The position numbers and the translations under genes are program-made. Below are positions 26,006-35,034 of a stretch of DNA of 64,000 nt, piece after piece; the stretch's first letter is position 1, and each line of letters starts with the position of its first letter. The stretch is from the NCBI GenBank assembly GCA_905197905.1, contig CAJKAP010000002.1, forward strand, positions 185,480 through 249,479, read 5' to 3'. Under the pieces are notes generated by a model that was given only the letters and a program-made list of their open reading frames with translations, was not told where the DNA came from and did not search any database. Origin of the DNA: an uncultured Sutterella sp. (GTDB lineage Bacteria > Pseudomonadota > Gammaproteobacteria > Burkholderiales > Burkholderiaceae_F).

Positions 26006-26016
26006 AGGATAGAGTC

Positions 26017-26475
26017 ATGTCGGAATTATTAAATTTAAGCACACAGAATTGCTCGAAATTTTTTCAGCTTCCCGCAAGAAAGACGATGAAGCGCTGGATG
26101 GAAAAAGCTTGCGAGCTGCCGAGCTCCATTACGGTGCGCTTCGTTGATGAAGAAGAAGCCCGAGAGCTTAACCACCAATACCGTCACAAGGATTACCCAA
26201 CGAATGTATTGACTTTCAACTACACCGAGGAGCCAGAAGTCTCGGCTGACGTCGTGATTTGTGTGGCTGTGGTTGAACGTCAAGCCAAAGAACAAGGTAA
26301 GACCTTTAAAGAACATTTGGCTCATATGCTTATTCATGCTGTATTGCATGCGCACGGCTATGACCACCTGAACGAAGAAGAGGCCGAAGAAATGGAATCT
26401 CGCGAAACGCAAATTATGCTTTCGTTGAAATTCCCAGACCCCTATAACGACAAAATCGGTATTGTGCACGACTAG
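26017..26475 (+). CDS. ybeY: Endoribonuclease YbeY
   Basis: Single-strand-specific metallo-endoribonuclease required for 16S rRNA 3' maturation and ribosome quality control. 152 residues. The zinc motif is HAVLHAHGYDH: His107, His111 and His117 in H-x3-H-x5-H spacing. The preceding NVLTFNYTE and RFVDEEEARELN are also family-typical. A Shine-Dalgarno AAGGA lies nine bases before the ATG. It ends the miaB-ybeZ-ybeY unit, because a strong terminator follows only 14 bases after the stop. Confidence 0.96.
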   Translation: MSELLNLSTQNCSKFFQLPARKTMKRWMEKACELPSSITVRFVDEEEARELNHQYRHKDYPTNVLTFNYTEEPEVSADVVICVAVVERQAKEQGKTFKEHLAHMLIHAVLHAHGYDHLNEEEAEEMESRETQIMLSLKFPDPYNDKIGIVHD

Positions 26476-26488
26476 ATACCATTTGATC

Positions 26489-26525
26489 AAGATCTCTGTT
26501 TCTTACTAAATGGAGATCTTTTTGT
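26489..26525 (+). terminator. Intrinsic terminator after ybeY
   Basis: AAGATCTC (26489-26496) pairs perfectly with GAGATCTT (26513-26520), 16-base loop, then a T run to 26525. It splits the usual miaB-ybeZ-ybeY-corC-lnt cluster into two transcription units. Confidence 0.82.
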
Positions 26526-26534
26526 ATACTTGAA

Positions 26535-26562
26535 GAAGTGTTTTCAAGAAAACACTTCTTAG
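26535..26562. repeat. Perfect 13-base palindrome upstream of corC
   Basis: AAGAAGTGTTTTC (26535-26547) and GAAAACACTTCTT (26550-26562) are exact complements with only two bases between, so the RNA would form a stem of about 12 pairs with a four-base loop. There is no T run on the plus strand. It could be an operator for a dimeric regulator of corC or a second, Rho-independent-like barrier. The corC promoter is not clear. Confidence 0.6.
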
Positions 26563-26637
26563 TGCGTTGGGGTAGCGTTGATAAAAAAACAATTCAACGC
26601 GAGGGCGCCCGACGATCAATAGTTAACCTAAGGACAT

Positions 26638-27510
26638 ATGTCAAATTCCAATGAACCCCCTAGTCTGGGGAAAAATAGGACTTTTTTTGAACGTTTGGCG
26701 GCAGTTTTTCACACAGAAGAGGTGAGTGATCGTGCCGCTGTTTTAGCAATGCTCAAAGAAGCTCGTCGAAGAGATGTTTTTGACGAGGATACGCTCTCTA
26801 TGCTAGAGGGCGCACTGGAAGTGGCAGATTTGCGCGCGGCGGACCTAATGATTCCGCGCGCCCAGGTTGATGCAGTGGATTTATCTGCTCCTCGCCAGCA
26901 GTGGCTTGATGAGCTGATCCGTTCAGGTCACTCTCGTTTCCCCGCTATTGATGGGGACCTGGATAGTGTGATTGGCGTGTTGCACGCGAAGGATCTCTTG
27001 CAGTTGTTGTTGCACTCCAACGCGGATATCCACAGTATGATTCGTCCTGCGCGTTTTATCCCAGAAACTCAACCCATTAATGTCCTCTTGCGTGACTTTA
27101 AAACCACTCGTAGCCATATGGCTCTTGTGATTGACGAGTTTGGCAGTATTTCTGGATTAATTACTATTGAAGATGTGCTTGAGCAAATTGTGGGCGATAT
27201 TTCTGACGAATTTGACCATGATGATGATAGTCTCAATATCCAGCCCGATGGTCCTGGTCGTTGGCGTGTGAAAGCGTGGACTGGGTTGGAACAATTTAAC
27301 GAATACTTTCAATCTCAGCTCGAAGATGAACGGTGTGAAACCATTGGAGGACTTATCACAGACCGTTTTGAGCACGTTCCTCGCAAGGGCGAAATGATTG
27401 AAGAAAGTGGTTTCCGCTTCCGTATTTTAGGGGGTGATGATCGCCAAGTTCGCTTACTATCTGTTGAGCGCATACCAGAAGCTGCCAATACGATGCTTAC
27501 TAAAGAGTAA
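26638..27510 (+). CDS. corC: CorC/HlyC-type CBS domain protein (YbeX)
   Basis: Cytoplasmic protein of 290 residues linked to magnesium and cobalt efflux and, in E. coli, to ribosome assembly (YbeX). It carries a pair of CBS domains at about 70-190 (ADLMIPRAQVDAVD, FPAIDGDLDSVIGVLHAKDL, IDEFGSISGLITIEDVLEQI) and a C-terminal CorC_HlyC transporter-associated domain at about 205-285. No transmembrane DUF21 domain is present, as expected for the short CorC class. The Shine-Dalgarno AAGGA is four bases before the ATG at 26638. lnt follows after 25 bases. Confidence 0.93.
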   Translation: MSNSNEPPSLGKNRTFFERLAAVFHTEEVSDRAAVLAMLKEARRRDVFDEDTLSMLEGALEVADLRAADLMIPRAQVDAVDLSAPRQQWLDELIRSGHSRFPAIDGDLDSVIGVLHAKDLLQLLLHSNADIHSMIRPARFIPETQPINVLLRDFKTTRSHMALVIDEFGSISGLITIEDVLEQIVGDISDEFDHDDDSLNIQPDGPGRWRVKAWTGLEQFNEYFQSQLEDERCETIGGLITDRFEHVPRKGEMIEESGFRFRILGGDDRQVRLLSVERIPEAANTMLTKE

Positions 27511-27535
27511 GTCTCCATCTCGCACAAGAGAAGTT

Positions 27536-29056
27536 ATGTTGATCCAAGAGCGAATCAAGTCTTTGTTCCCTTATCTAGGCGCAGCAGTAGCTGGTGCGCT
27601 CTTGGAGTGTGCTTATACGCCAGAAGGCTATTCTTGGCTAGCTGTTGCGGGTTTACTAGTCTGGTTTGGGTTGCTCGTACGTAGTGAGTCTCGTAAAGAA
27701 TCTGCTCTCTTGGGTCTCATTTTTGGTCTATTCTGGTTCGACCTAGGGCTTCAGTGGACCGTGAATTCTATGACCGAACACGGTCATATGCCCTGGTTAC
27801 TTTCAGAGTTGGGAGTCTTTCTCCTCGCAATTTTGCTCTCCATTTCTCCTGTATTGACAGCACTCTGCACGGGGCTACGTGTGCACAATTCCCTCTTAGA
27901 ACTTTCACTACGTTGGGCAAGTGCCTTTACATTTTTTGAGTGGTTCCGTGGCGTTGGAGTGATGAAGTTTGACTGGCTCAATCCTGCCTATACAACGTTA
28001 GATTTACCGGTTGCAGGGTGGGCTCCGTTGGCCGGGGAATATGGTTTACTGCTCGCATTTCTCTTGACAATTGCTTCCCTTGTCTTACTCGTGCGTGGAG
28101 TATTGAAAGAGAAAGTTGTCGCAGTTTGCCTCTTAGCTGTGCTAGTGGGAACGAGTTATTGGTCCATGAACCACACTTGGGCACAAAAGGTTAACGATGT
28201 GAAGGTTGAGCTGATTCAACCTAATATGCCCGTTGTTGATGCTTTTATGCGAGTGCGTGCAGCTGATCGCATTCATGAGCTCATGGATATTCGTGCCAGC
28301 TTTTTTGACCTCAAGGATAAGCCACTTTTTGTTTTAATTCCTGAAGGAATTGTCAACGAACCGATTGAACATCTGTCACCTGCCGCAGGGCGTGGTATTC
28401 AGATGCTTTTGCAGGATACCCAAGTGCCGACGTACCTGAATGCGTTCCGGCTGAGTAATGAGGAATTTTTCAATACGACGTTCTTACTAGACACCCAAGG
28501 ACTTCTCGCAACCGTTGACAAACGCCGGCTAGTGCCTTTTGGCGAATATGTTCCAGCAGGAGCGCGTTGGTTTGTGAATCTGCTAGGCATTCCCATGGCT
28601 GATTTGACACCCGGAGCGGATGATCAAAGAACAGACTTCATTGACGGTGTGAACGTTGGATTGCTTATTTGCTACGAAAATCTTTTTGGCGATGTGTTGC
28701 GCCAGTACTGGCAAACTAGCACGCCGCCAGACATCATTGCGGTGACTGCTAATTTAGGATGGTTCGGCCTAGAGGCGAATGCTCAACATCTACAAATCAG
28801 TCGCTTGCGTGCTCTTGAAGTAGCACGCTCTATAGTGAGTGCGTCAAATAACGGTCTTAGTGCCGTGATTGATGCAAAAGGAAAAGTTTTGTTAACTCTA
28901 CCTATTAATAGGGCCGAAGTAAAAGTGGTTTCGGTGCCAGAGATGCAGGGTGAGCCAACTCCTTATGTCAGGATAGGTGTTTGGCCTGTGTTAGGGGTGG
29001 TTATTTTGCTTTTTGGCTTTGCTGTTTGGCGCCGAGAAGGAAGAAAAGAGAACTAA
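27536..29056 (+). CDS. lnt: Apolipoprotein N-acyltransferase
   Basis: Inner-membrane enzyme that adds the third acyl chain to the N-terminal cysteine of lipoproteins such as Pal (45189-45719). 506 residues from the ATG at 27536 (AAGAGAAG just upstream); a longer frame from 27434 overlaps corC and is rejected. About seven hydrophobic segments precede a nitrilase-like domain, and a last membrane helix lies near the C terminus. The catalytic triad is visible as Glu in LIPEGIV, Lys in VDKRRLVPFGEYVP and Cys in LLICYENLF. Last gene of corC-lnt. Confidence 0.95.
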   Translation: MLIQERIKSLFPYLGAAVAGALLECAYTPEGYSWLAVAGLLVWFGLLVRSESRKESALLGLIFGLFWFDLGLQWTVNSMTEHGHMPWLLSELGVFLLAILLSISPVLTALCTGLRVHNSLLELSLRWASAFTFFEWFRGVGVMKFDWLNPAYTTLDLPVAGWAPLAGEYGLLLAFLLTIASLVLLVRGVLKEKVVAVCLLAVLVGTSYWSMNHTWAQKVNDVKVELIQPNMPVVDAFMRVRAADRIHELMDIRASFFDLKDKPLFVLIPEGIVNEPIEHLSPAAGRGIQMLLQDTQVPTYLNAFRLSNEEFFNTTFLLDTQGLLATVDKRRLVPFGEYVPAGARWFVNLLGIPMADLTPGADDQRTDFIDGVNVGLLICYENLFGDVLRQYWQTSTPPDIIAVTANLGWFGLEANAQHLQISRLRALEVARSIVSASNNGLSAVIDAKGKVLLTLPINRAEVKVVSVPEMQGEPTPYVRIGVWPVLGVVILLFGFAVWRREGRKEN

Positions 29057-29415
29057 AGAAGTCCTCTTGTGCGACCAAGAAACTCATTCAATCGCTAGTT
29101 AGGTGCTTGAATATGAAAGGTTTCCTTCCTCATTATGAGGTCAAGAAAGTCGTAATAAGAGTACAATAAACGCCATCTTTATTTTCCCAACAATCTAGCC
29201 AGAGGTTGGATAGTACAGGGAAAGAAGATACTCACCAGACTTTTTAAGCTGGATTGAATGTCTTCATCGGAGAAAAATTCAGTGCTTTGCTCGAAGTGAA
29301 ATGCTTTGGACAAAGCACTTTGTTATCTAGCGCGACCAGAAGCTTTTGTGAGTTTATTGGGCGCGCGAAGTATGCCAATCAACAATAGGCGCCGAGAAAT
29401 CGGTGACAACATCGA
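29057..29415. other. Intergenic region between lnt and glyQ
   Basis: 359 bases without a credible gene. Seen here: the 13-base palindrome CCTCATTATGAGG (about 29128-29140), a 9-base inverted repeat AGTGCTTTG (29281-29289) with CAAAGCACT (29311-29319) and only a weak T run, a possible -10 TACAAT (29162-29167), and a tetraloop hairpin CCGA-GAAA-TCGG (29392-29403) immediately before the glyQ start. No recognised RNA family. The glyQS promoter probably lies in the second half. Confidence 0.45.
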
Positions 29416-30321
29416 ATGATTACCTTTCAAGAAGTAATTCTGCGTTTGCAAGAATATTGGAATCGTCAAGGTTGTGCTTTATTGCAGCCTCTCGACCTTG
29501 AAGTTGGGGCGGGTACCTCTCATACCGCCACTTTTTTGCGTGCTTTAGGTCCAGAACCTTGGCGTGCGGCCTATGTGCAACCGTCTCGTCGTCCGAAAGA
29601 CGCTCGTTATGGTGAAAATCCCAATCGCTTGCATCAGCACCACCAGTATCAAGTCGTCTTGAAGCCAGCACCTACGAACATTGTTGACCTTTATTTGGGT
29701 TCTTTGCGCGCTTTGGGCATTGATACAGAGGTGAACGATATTCGTTTTGTGGAAGATAACTGGGAAAATCCAACGTTGGGCGCCTGGGGTCTTGGTTGGG
29801 AAGTTTGGATGAACGGCATGGAAGTGACGCAATTCACGTACTTCCAGCAGGTCGGTGGTTTGGAATGTAAACCCATCACTGGCGAAATCACTTACGGTCT
29901 CGAACGCTTGACGATGTATTTGCAGAATTGCGATAACGTCTTCGATTTGGTTTACACCACCTGGATGGATCCTGATGGAGAAACGCGTGTGCTTACCTAT
30001 GGTGACGTCTTCCATCAAAACGAAGTTGAACAGTCTATCTACAACTTTGAAGCGAGCGACTGCGCGAAGTTGCTCACGCAGTTTGACTACTTTGAATCTG
30101 AAGCTAAGCGCTTGATGGATGCCAATTTGGCATTACCCGCTTATGAAATGGTTTTGAAGGCTGGTCATACATTCAATTTGTTGGACGCTCACGGGGCTAT
30201 TTCCGTGACCGAACGTGCGGCATATATTGCCCGCATTCGTAATATTTCCCGAGCCGTGGCTCAGAGCTACTATGATTCTCGTGAACGTTTGGGATTCCCG
30301 ATGCTCAAGAAGCACAACTAA
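29416..30321 (+). CDS. glyQ: Glycyl-tRNA synthetase alpha subunit
   Basis: Catalytic subunit of the bacterial alpha2beta2 class II glycyl-tRNA synthetase. 301 residues. The opening MITFQEVILRLQEYWNRQGC is diagnostic. Motif 2-like AAYVQPSRRPKDARYGENPNR was seen in pieces (YVQPSRRPKD, YGENPNRL), and ITYGLERLTMYLQ is motif 3. The stop TAA overlaps an ATG (TAATG) that begins an in-frame but unlikely glyS start; the accepted glyS start is 27 bases on. No strong Shine-Dalgarno was seen; a short GAAA-capped hairpin sits at its expected position. Confidence 0.97.
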   Translation: MITFQEVILRLQEYWNRQGCALLQPLDLEVGAGTSHTATFLRALGPEPWRAAYVQPSRRPKDARYGENPNRLHQHHQYQVVLKPAPTNIVDLYLGSLRALGIDTEVNDIRFVEDNWENPTLGAWGLGWEVWMNGMEVTQFTYFQQVGGLECKPITGEITYGLERLTMYLQNCDNVFDLVYTTWMDPDGETRVLTYGDVFHQNEVEQSIYNFEASDCAKLLTQFDYFESEAKRLMDANLALPAYEMVLKAGHTFNLLDAHGAISVTERAAYIARIRNISRAVAQSYYDSRERLGFPMLKKHN

Positions 30322-30347
30322 TGGACGAATGTGTGGAGAAGATAGAA

Positions 30348-32435
30348 ATGCAAAATTTATTAGTCGAGTTACAAACTGAAGAGCTCCCGCCGAAGGCTCT
30401 CTATAAATTGATGCAGGCCTTTGCCGAAGGGATTTTCCGTCATTTGAAGACGGCTAATTTCTTGGGGGAAACGTCTACAGTTACGCCCTTTGCTTCGCCT
30501 CGTCGCTTGGCTGTTCGTATTACGGATGTGCTCGCTGTAAGTCCAGATGAAGCTTTTGAGCAGAAATTGGTGCCCGTACGCGTGGGTTTGGATGCGGAAG
30601 GTAGACCTACTCCAGCTTTGCAAAAGAAGATGGCAGCTCTTGGCATCTCCTGTGATGTGAGTGAATTAAAACGTGTCAACGACGGCAAGAACGAGAATCT
30701 CTTCTTTGCTGGTGTTCGTCCAGGTGTCGAAATCGCAGTTGGTCTTCAATCTGCTTTGGAAGAAGCTACGAAGAATTTGCCGATTCCGAAGGTGATGACC
30801 TATCAGTTGCAAGACGGAGAAACGACGGTCTCCTTCGTGCGTCCTGTGAAGCACTTGATGGCCCTCTTTGGCGCAGACGTGGTGCCTGTGTCGCTCTTTG
30901 GTCTCAATGCTGGTCGCGTTACCATGGGTCATCGATTCCATACTTCTGAACCAGTGGAAGTGGCTACAGCAGACGATTACGAAAACGCTCTTCGTGCCAA
31001 CAAGGTTATCCCGTCCTTTGATGAGCGTCGTCAGATGTTGCGTGGGGCGTTGGCGAAGCATGCTGAAGCACTCAATGCCACTGTTATTATGCCGGAAGAC
31101 CTGCTTGAAGAAGTGTCTGCTTTGACTGAATGGCCAGTGGTTTATGAAAGCCAATTTGATGAAGCTTTCTTGGAAGTGCCAGAAGAATGCTTAATTCTGA
31201 CGATGCAGTTAAACCAGAAGTACTTCGCGCTTCGTGCCCAGAATGGTAAATTGATGAACCGTTTTCTCCTTGTATCTCAGCTTGAGGCGAAGGACGGTGG
31301 TATCGCAATTTCGTCGGGTAACGCCCGCGTGGTGCGTGCACGTTTGGCTGATGCAAAGTTCTTCTATGATCAGGACCGCCAGCAGACCTTGGAAAGTCGT
31401 GTTGAAGGCTTGAAGCATGTCGTTTACCACAACAGATTAGGCTCTCAGGCCGAACGTGTGTTGCGCGTGAAAGCTATGGCTAAGCGCTTTGCTGAACGTT
31501 TAGGTGCTAATGCTGAACACGCTGAACGTGCTGCCCTCTTGGCTAAAGCTGACTTGCGTACGTTGATGGTTGGCGAGTTCCCTGAATTGCAGGGTATTAT
31601 GGGTGAATACTACGCCCACCATGACGGCGAAGCGGATGATGTAGCTTTGGCGATTCGTGAACACTATCAGCCTCGCTATGCTGGTGATGAGCTTCCCTCA
31701 ACGGGAGTTTCATTAGCCGTTGCTTTGGCTGACAAGATGGAAACGTTAATCGGAATGTTTGGTATTGGTCAGATGCCGACCGGTGAAAAGGATCCGTTTG
31801 CTTTACGTCGCCACGCTTTGGGTGTGTTGCGCATGTTGATCGAAAAGGCCTTGCCCGTATCGCTTGAAGACCTGATTAATGATGCTTGGACTGAAGAAGC
31901 TGGTGTGCCTGGTATTCAGGATAACCGTGCAGCCCTCACTCAGTTCTTCAAGGATCGTTTGCGCGTGATGCTCCGCGATATGGGCTATAGCGCCTTGGAA
32001 GTGGAATCCGTGATGGACTTGAACCTTCAGGTCTTAAACGACATCACAAAGCGTTTGGCTGCTGTTCGTACCTTTATGACCTTGCCTGAAGCTAGCGCCT
32101 TGACGGCGGCGAACAAGCGTATCGTCAATATCTTGAAGAAGTCCGAAGAAGCCATCCCTGACCAGGTCGATGAAGTCTATTTGGTCGAAGGCGTTGAAAA
32201 GTGCTTATATGCACAGCTTCAGATGATTGCGCCTAAGGCTGCCGTTGCCTTCGCTGCAGGGGAATATGAAAAAGCCCTTGCAGAGGTAGCACAGTTGAAG
32301 GACGCGGTGGACCGTTTCTTTGCAGATGTGATGGTTAATGCCGAAGATCCTAAACTTCGTCAGAATCGCCATGCCCTTTTGAAGGCTCTTTATAACGCTA
32401 TGAATCAAGTCGCTGAAATTTCACGTCTTGGATGA
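30348..32435 (+). CDS. glyS: Glycyl-tRNA synthetase beta subunit
   Basis: tRNA-binding subunit of glycyl-tRNA synthetase, 695 residues. It begins MQNLLVELQTEELPPKAL, the GlyS signature, at the ATG at 30348 with GGAG nine bases upstream; the ATG at 30321 would add nine unrelated residues. TVTPFASPRRLAVRI, the HD-like middle domain around GEFPELQGIMG and YYAHHDGE, FGIGQMPTGEKDPFALRR, and the C-terminal DALR-type anticodon-binding helices are present. It is co-transcribed with glyQ and followed by a terminator 38 bases after the stop. Confidence 0.97.
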   Translation: MQNLLVELQTEELPPKALYKLMQAFAEGIFRHLKTANFLGETSTVTPFASPRRLAVRITDVLAVSPDEAFEQKLVPVRVGLDAEGRPTPALQKKMAALGISCDVSELKRVNDGKNENLFFAGVRPGVEIAVGLQSALEEATKNLPIPKVMTYQLQDGETTVSFVRPVKHLMALFGADVVPVSLFGLNAGRVTMGHRFHTSEPVEVATADDYENALRANKVIPSFDERRQMLRGALAKHAEALNATVIMPEDLLEEVSALTEWPVVYESQFDEAFLEVPEECLILTMQLNQKYFALRAQNGKLMNRFLLVSQLEAKDGGIAISSGNARVVRARLADAKFFYDQDRQQTLESRVEGLKHVVYHNRLGSQAERVLRVKAMAKRFAERLGANAEHAERAALLAKADLRTLMVGEFPELQGIMGEYYAHHDGEADDVALAIREHYQPRYAGDELPSTGVSLAVALADKMETLIGMFGIGQMPTGEKDPFALRRHALGVLRMLIEKALPVSLEDLINDAWTEEAGVPGIQDNRAALTQFFKDRLRVMLRDMGYSALEVESVMDLNLQVLNDITKRLAAVRTFMTLPEASALTAANKRIVNILKKSEEAIPDQVDEVYLVEGVEKCLYAQLQMIAPKAAVAFAAGEYEKALAEVAQLKDAVDRFFADVMVNAEDPKLRQNRHALLKALYNAMNQVAEISRLG

Positions 32436-32473
32436 CCCTCTGTTGTGCTATTGTGATATAGACAGTTGATAGA

Positions 32474-32509
32474 AAAAGGGAATTCGGTATCAATGCTGGA
32501 TTCCCTTTT
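32474..32509 (+). terminator. Terminator after glyS
   Basis: AAAAGGGAAT (32474-32483) and ATTCCCTTTT (32500-32509) pair perfectly over a 16-base loop, with the T run built into the descending arm. It lies just before the next ribosome site, so some read-through into plsC is possible. Confidence 0.75.
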
Positions 32510-32523
32510 GCGTAAGGATAAAG

Positions 32524-33255
32524 ATGTCGACACTTCGTGGAATTTTGTTTTATTGCTATCTTGCCGTTTCACTGATTTTTTTAGCGGCAGGGGTTTTGAT
32601 TACCATGCCGTTTTCTTCGGCGATCTGGCGCTACAACATGTTTTGTCGTCCATGGGGACGTGTGAGCATCTATGCGTTAGAACTCTTCTGTGGGGTGCAC
32701 CATCGCGTGACTGGTCAAGAAAATATGCCTTCTGCTGATCAATCCGTTGTAGTGTTGAGTAAACACCAATCGGCCTGGGATCCTTTCTGGTTAGGCGGCT
32801 ATTTAACTAATCCGGCCTGTTTTCTCTACAAGAAGTCTCTCAATTGGATCCCTGGTTTAGGTTGGGCGCTATGGGGGATGGATATGCTCTCCGTAGACCG
32901 CAAGAAGGGGCGTAGCTCTTTTGAAAGCTTTATGGAAAAAGGTCCGAAAAAGCTTGCTCAGGGATTTTGGATTTGTCTTTTTCCGGAAGGCACACGGGTG
33001 CCTCCAGGGAAACGCGTGAAATATAAAACGGGTGGCGCCCGCTTTGCTTGCGCGACAGGCACGCCGATTTTACCGATTTGCCACAACGCAGGTCATTGCT
33101 GGCCTAAAGACAGTATTGCTAAGATCCCTGGGATGATCACGGTTTCCATTGGACCGTTGATTCAGACTGCAGGTCGTGACCCGCACGAGGTGACTCGTGA
33201 AGTGGAAGAATGGATCGAAAAAGAATTGGTCCGCTTAGACAAAGAGGAGCGTTAA
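32524..33255 (+). CDS. 1-acyl-sn-glycerol-3-phosphate acyltransferase (second PlsC-type)
   Basis: Membrane-bound lysophospholipid acyltransferase, 243 residues. N-terminal hydrophobic segment at about 7-30. The catalytic motif is KHQSAWDPF (His in HxxxxD form), the FLYKKSLNWIPGLGWALW acceptor region follows, and the substrate motif is FPEGTRVPPGK. The NHxxxxD asparagine is Lys here, as seen in the betaproteobacterial plsC that follows glyS/gmhB. AAGGA precedes the ATG by five bases. It couples to the next gene by a TAATG junction. This copy has the conserved glyS-plsC context and so is the better candidate for the housekeeping PlsC; the one at 5528-6364 may have a different acceptor. Confidence 0.93.
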   Translation: MSTLRGILFYCYLAVSLIFLAAGVLITMPFSSAIWRYNMFCRPWGRVSIYALELFCGVHHRVTGQENMPSADQSVVVLSKHQSAWDPFWLGGYLTNPACFLYKKSLNWIPGLGWALWGMDMLSVDRKKGRSSFESFMEKGPKKLAQGFWICLFPEGTRVPPGKRVKYKTGGARFACATGTPILPICHNAGHCWPKDSIAKIPGMITVSIGPLIQTAGRDPHEVTREVEEWIEKELVRLDKEER

Positions 33256-34046
33256 TGGCTTGGTCGAAGTCGGTACTCATTGGTGGTAGCTCGGGGACTC
33301 GAGAATTCTTTAGCAACCAGAATGGAGTGGAGGTGCGACTACGCTATACCTTAAGGCGTTCAGAGAGGATTCGCCGTCTAAGTATTGCAGTATCTATGAA
33401 GGGGGAAGTTTTGGCTCGTGCGCCAAAGTGGACGCCGATCTATATGGTAGATCAGATGCTCGAAGAGCATCTGGGGTGGATCGAGAAGCAACTCCATAAG
33501 ATGCAAGAACGGCAACGTCAGCATCGGGTCAGCGAAGCTGGTAGCGTGATGATCTGTAAGCCTGAAAATGGTGGTTATGTGCCCTTTTTAGGGCGGCGGG
33601 CTACGATACGTTTGGGTGCGGAAAAAATGCACTACGATGAGGTAACTCACGAGATATATCTCCCTATCTCAATAGAAGCTTCTGAGTTAGAGATTCGCCA
33701 CACGCTAAAACATTTTATGTGTGAGGAAGCGATGGTTCGCTTTGCCCTTCACTTAGAGTCTCTCAAGCCGCAGCGTCAAACTTTACCCAATCGTTGGCAA
33801 CTCTCGAATGCTAAAACGCGCTGGGGTGTGTGTACTTCGCGTAGACATATTCGAATTTCGTGGCGACTCATGTTTTTTGAGCCAGAGGTTGCTCGCTATG
33901 TACTTGCCCATGAATTGGCGCACCTTGTGCACCCCAACCATTCAGAGTGCTTTTGGAAAGAAACAGAGCGGCTTGACCCTGAGATGAAAAAGCATCGTGC
34001 GACGCTTCGCCAGTGGACAATGTCGGAGTTACCTGATTTAGGTTAA
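33255..34046 (+). CDS. YgjP-type zinc metallopeptidase (DUF45/M48-like)
   Basis: 263 residues from the ATG at 33255, which overlaps the plsC stop (TAATG) and has GAGGAG upstream; the longer frame from 33210 is rejected. The C-terminal gluzincin motif HELAHLVHPNHSECFW gives His-Glu-x-x-His and a downstream His as ligands. NRWQLSNAKTRWGVC and RISWRLMFF before it are standard for the YgjP/DUF45 family. The N-terminal half is basic and less conserved. No signal peptide, so probably cytoplasmic. The substrate is unknown. It ends at a bidirectional terminator shared with rsmA. Confidence 0.9.
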   Translation: MAWSKSVLIGGSSGTREFFSNQNGVEVRLRYTLRRSERIRRLSIAVSMKGEVLARAPKWTPIYMVDQMLEEHLGWIEKQLHKMQERQRQHRVSEAGSVMICKPENGGYVPFLGRRATIRLGAEKMHYDEVTHEIYLPISIEASELEIRHTLKHFMCEEAMVRFALHLESLKPQRQTLPNRWQLSNAKTRWGVCTSRRHIRISWRLMFFEPEVARYVLAHELAHLVHPNHSECFWKETERLDPEMKKHRATLRQWTMSELPDLG

Positions 34047-34056
34047 CCCACAAAGA

Positions 34057-34079
34057 AAAAGGCGTCCTAGACGCCTTTT
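34057..34079. terminator. Bidirectional terminator between the YgjP-type gene and rsmA
   Basis: AAAAGGCGTC-CTA-GACGCCTTTT (34057-34079), a perfect 10-base stem with a three-base loop, T run on both strands, located between two convergent stop codons. Confidence 0.9.
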
Positions 34080-34082
34080 CGG

Positions 34083-34892
34083 TTATTCGGTCTTTTCTTT
34101 TTGCGCAATAATCGCGTTAGTGAGGCGCACAAAGTCATGTACGCTCAAAGTTTCGGCACGTGCCGTGGAATTAATTCCTGCTGCCTCGAAAATTGCATCG
34201 TCAGCCAGTGCTGAAAGAGAGTTACGAAGCGTTTTACGACGCTGTTGGAAGGCGTTGCCAACGACTTCGCCTAAAAGGGTAAAGTTGACAGGTGGTAAAT
34301 CCTTCTGAGCTCTCGGAACCATACGCACAATAGAGGACACCACCTTAGGGGCTGGCGTGAAAGCCCCTGGAGGCACATCAAAAAGTTTATACATCTGGTA
34401 ACGGTATTGGAGCATCACCGAAAGGCGGCCAAAGGTCTTGCTCCCAGGGACTGCCACCATACGATCAACAACTTCGCGCTGAAGCATAAAGTGCTGGTCA
34501 ATCACGCGATCAGCTGCTTCCAAGAGCTTAAAGAGCAAGGGAGAAGAGATGTTATAGGGAAGGTTTCCAATGATGCGAAGGCGACGTCCTTCAAGGACGG
34601 CGTTCCAATCTAAGGTGAGTGCGTCAGCTTCGATCAGACTCAACTTCTCTTCCGGGAACTGTTCTCGCAGAAAGGTTGCTAAGTCGCGGTCAATCTCAAT
34701 GGCGGTTTCATACCCTGTGAGCTGAATGACTTCTCGCGTGAGAGCGGCCTGTCCAGGCCCAATTTCTACGAGCGCATCACCAGGTTGTGGATCAATGGCG
34801 CGCACAATGCGCTCAATCCAGTGGCGGTCATGGAGAAAGTTTTGTCCAAAACGCTTACGGGCATGATGCCCAGCTAACCATTCTTGAGTCAC
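34083..34892 (-). CDS. rsmA: 16S rRNA dimethyladenosine transferase RsmA (KsgA)
   Basis: Dimethylates A1518 and A1519 of 16S rRNA during 30S maturation. 269 residues. The family start RKRFGQNFLHD, SAM-binding EIGPGQAALTR and catalytic NLPYNISSPLLF are clear, as are FQQRRKTLRNSL and the C-terminal helical domain. It lies downstream of surA on the same strand, but a terminator (34986-35014) separates them, so it probably has its own promoter in the roughly 90 bases before the start. The pdxA gene often found between surA and rsmA is missing. Confidence 0.97.
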   Translation of the reverse strand: MTQEWLAGHHARKRFGQNFLHDRHWIERIVRAIDPQPGDALVEIGPGQAALTREVIQLTGYETAIEIDRDLATFLREQFPEEKLSLIEADALTLDWNAVLEGRRLRIIGNLPYNISSPLLFKLLEAADRVIDQHFMLQREVVDRMVAVPGSKTFGRLSVMLQYRYQMYKLFDVPPGAFTPAPKVVSSIVRMVPRAQKDLPPVNFTLLGEVVGNAFQQRRKTLRNSLSALADDAIFEAAGINSTARAETLSVHDFVRLTNAIIAQKEKTE

Positions 34893-34985
34893 GGCGAAGA
34901 ATTCTCACAAGCGAGGAAAAAAGAAAACAGCCTCATTATACGGGTAGGAAAGGAAAAGGACCTTGCATGTCTTGGAAAAAATAAG

Positions 34986-35014
34986 AAAGCCACTCCCAAA
35001 AATGAAGTGGCTTT
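34986..35014 (-). terminator. Terminator after surA
   Basis: AAAGCCACT (34986-34994) and AGTGGCTTT (35006-35014) form a perfect 9-base stem. On the minus strand the descending arm continues GGCTTTCTTATTTTTT, a good U-tract, so it ends the lptD-surA message. Confidence 0.82.
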
Positions 35015-35034
35015 AAAAGATGCTCTTAGTGAAA

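Noticed and set aside
32466..32738. 90-codon frame overlapping the second plsC gene
   Set aside because: Out of phase with plsC, runs through the glyS terminator, and reads as low-quality sequence.
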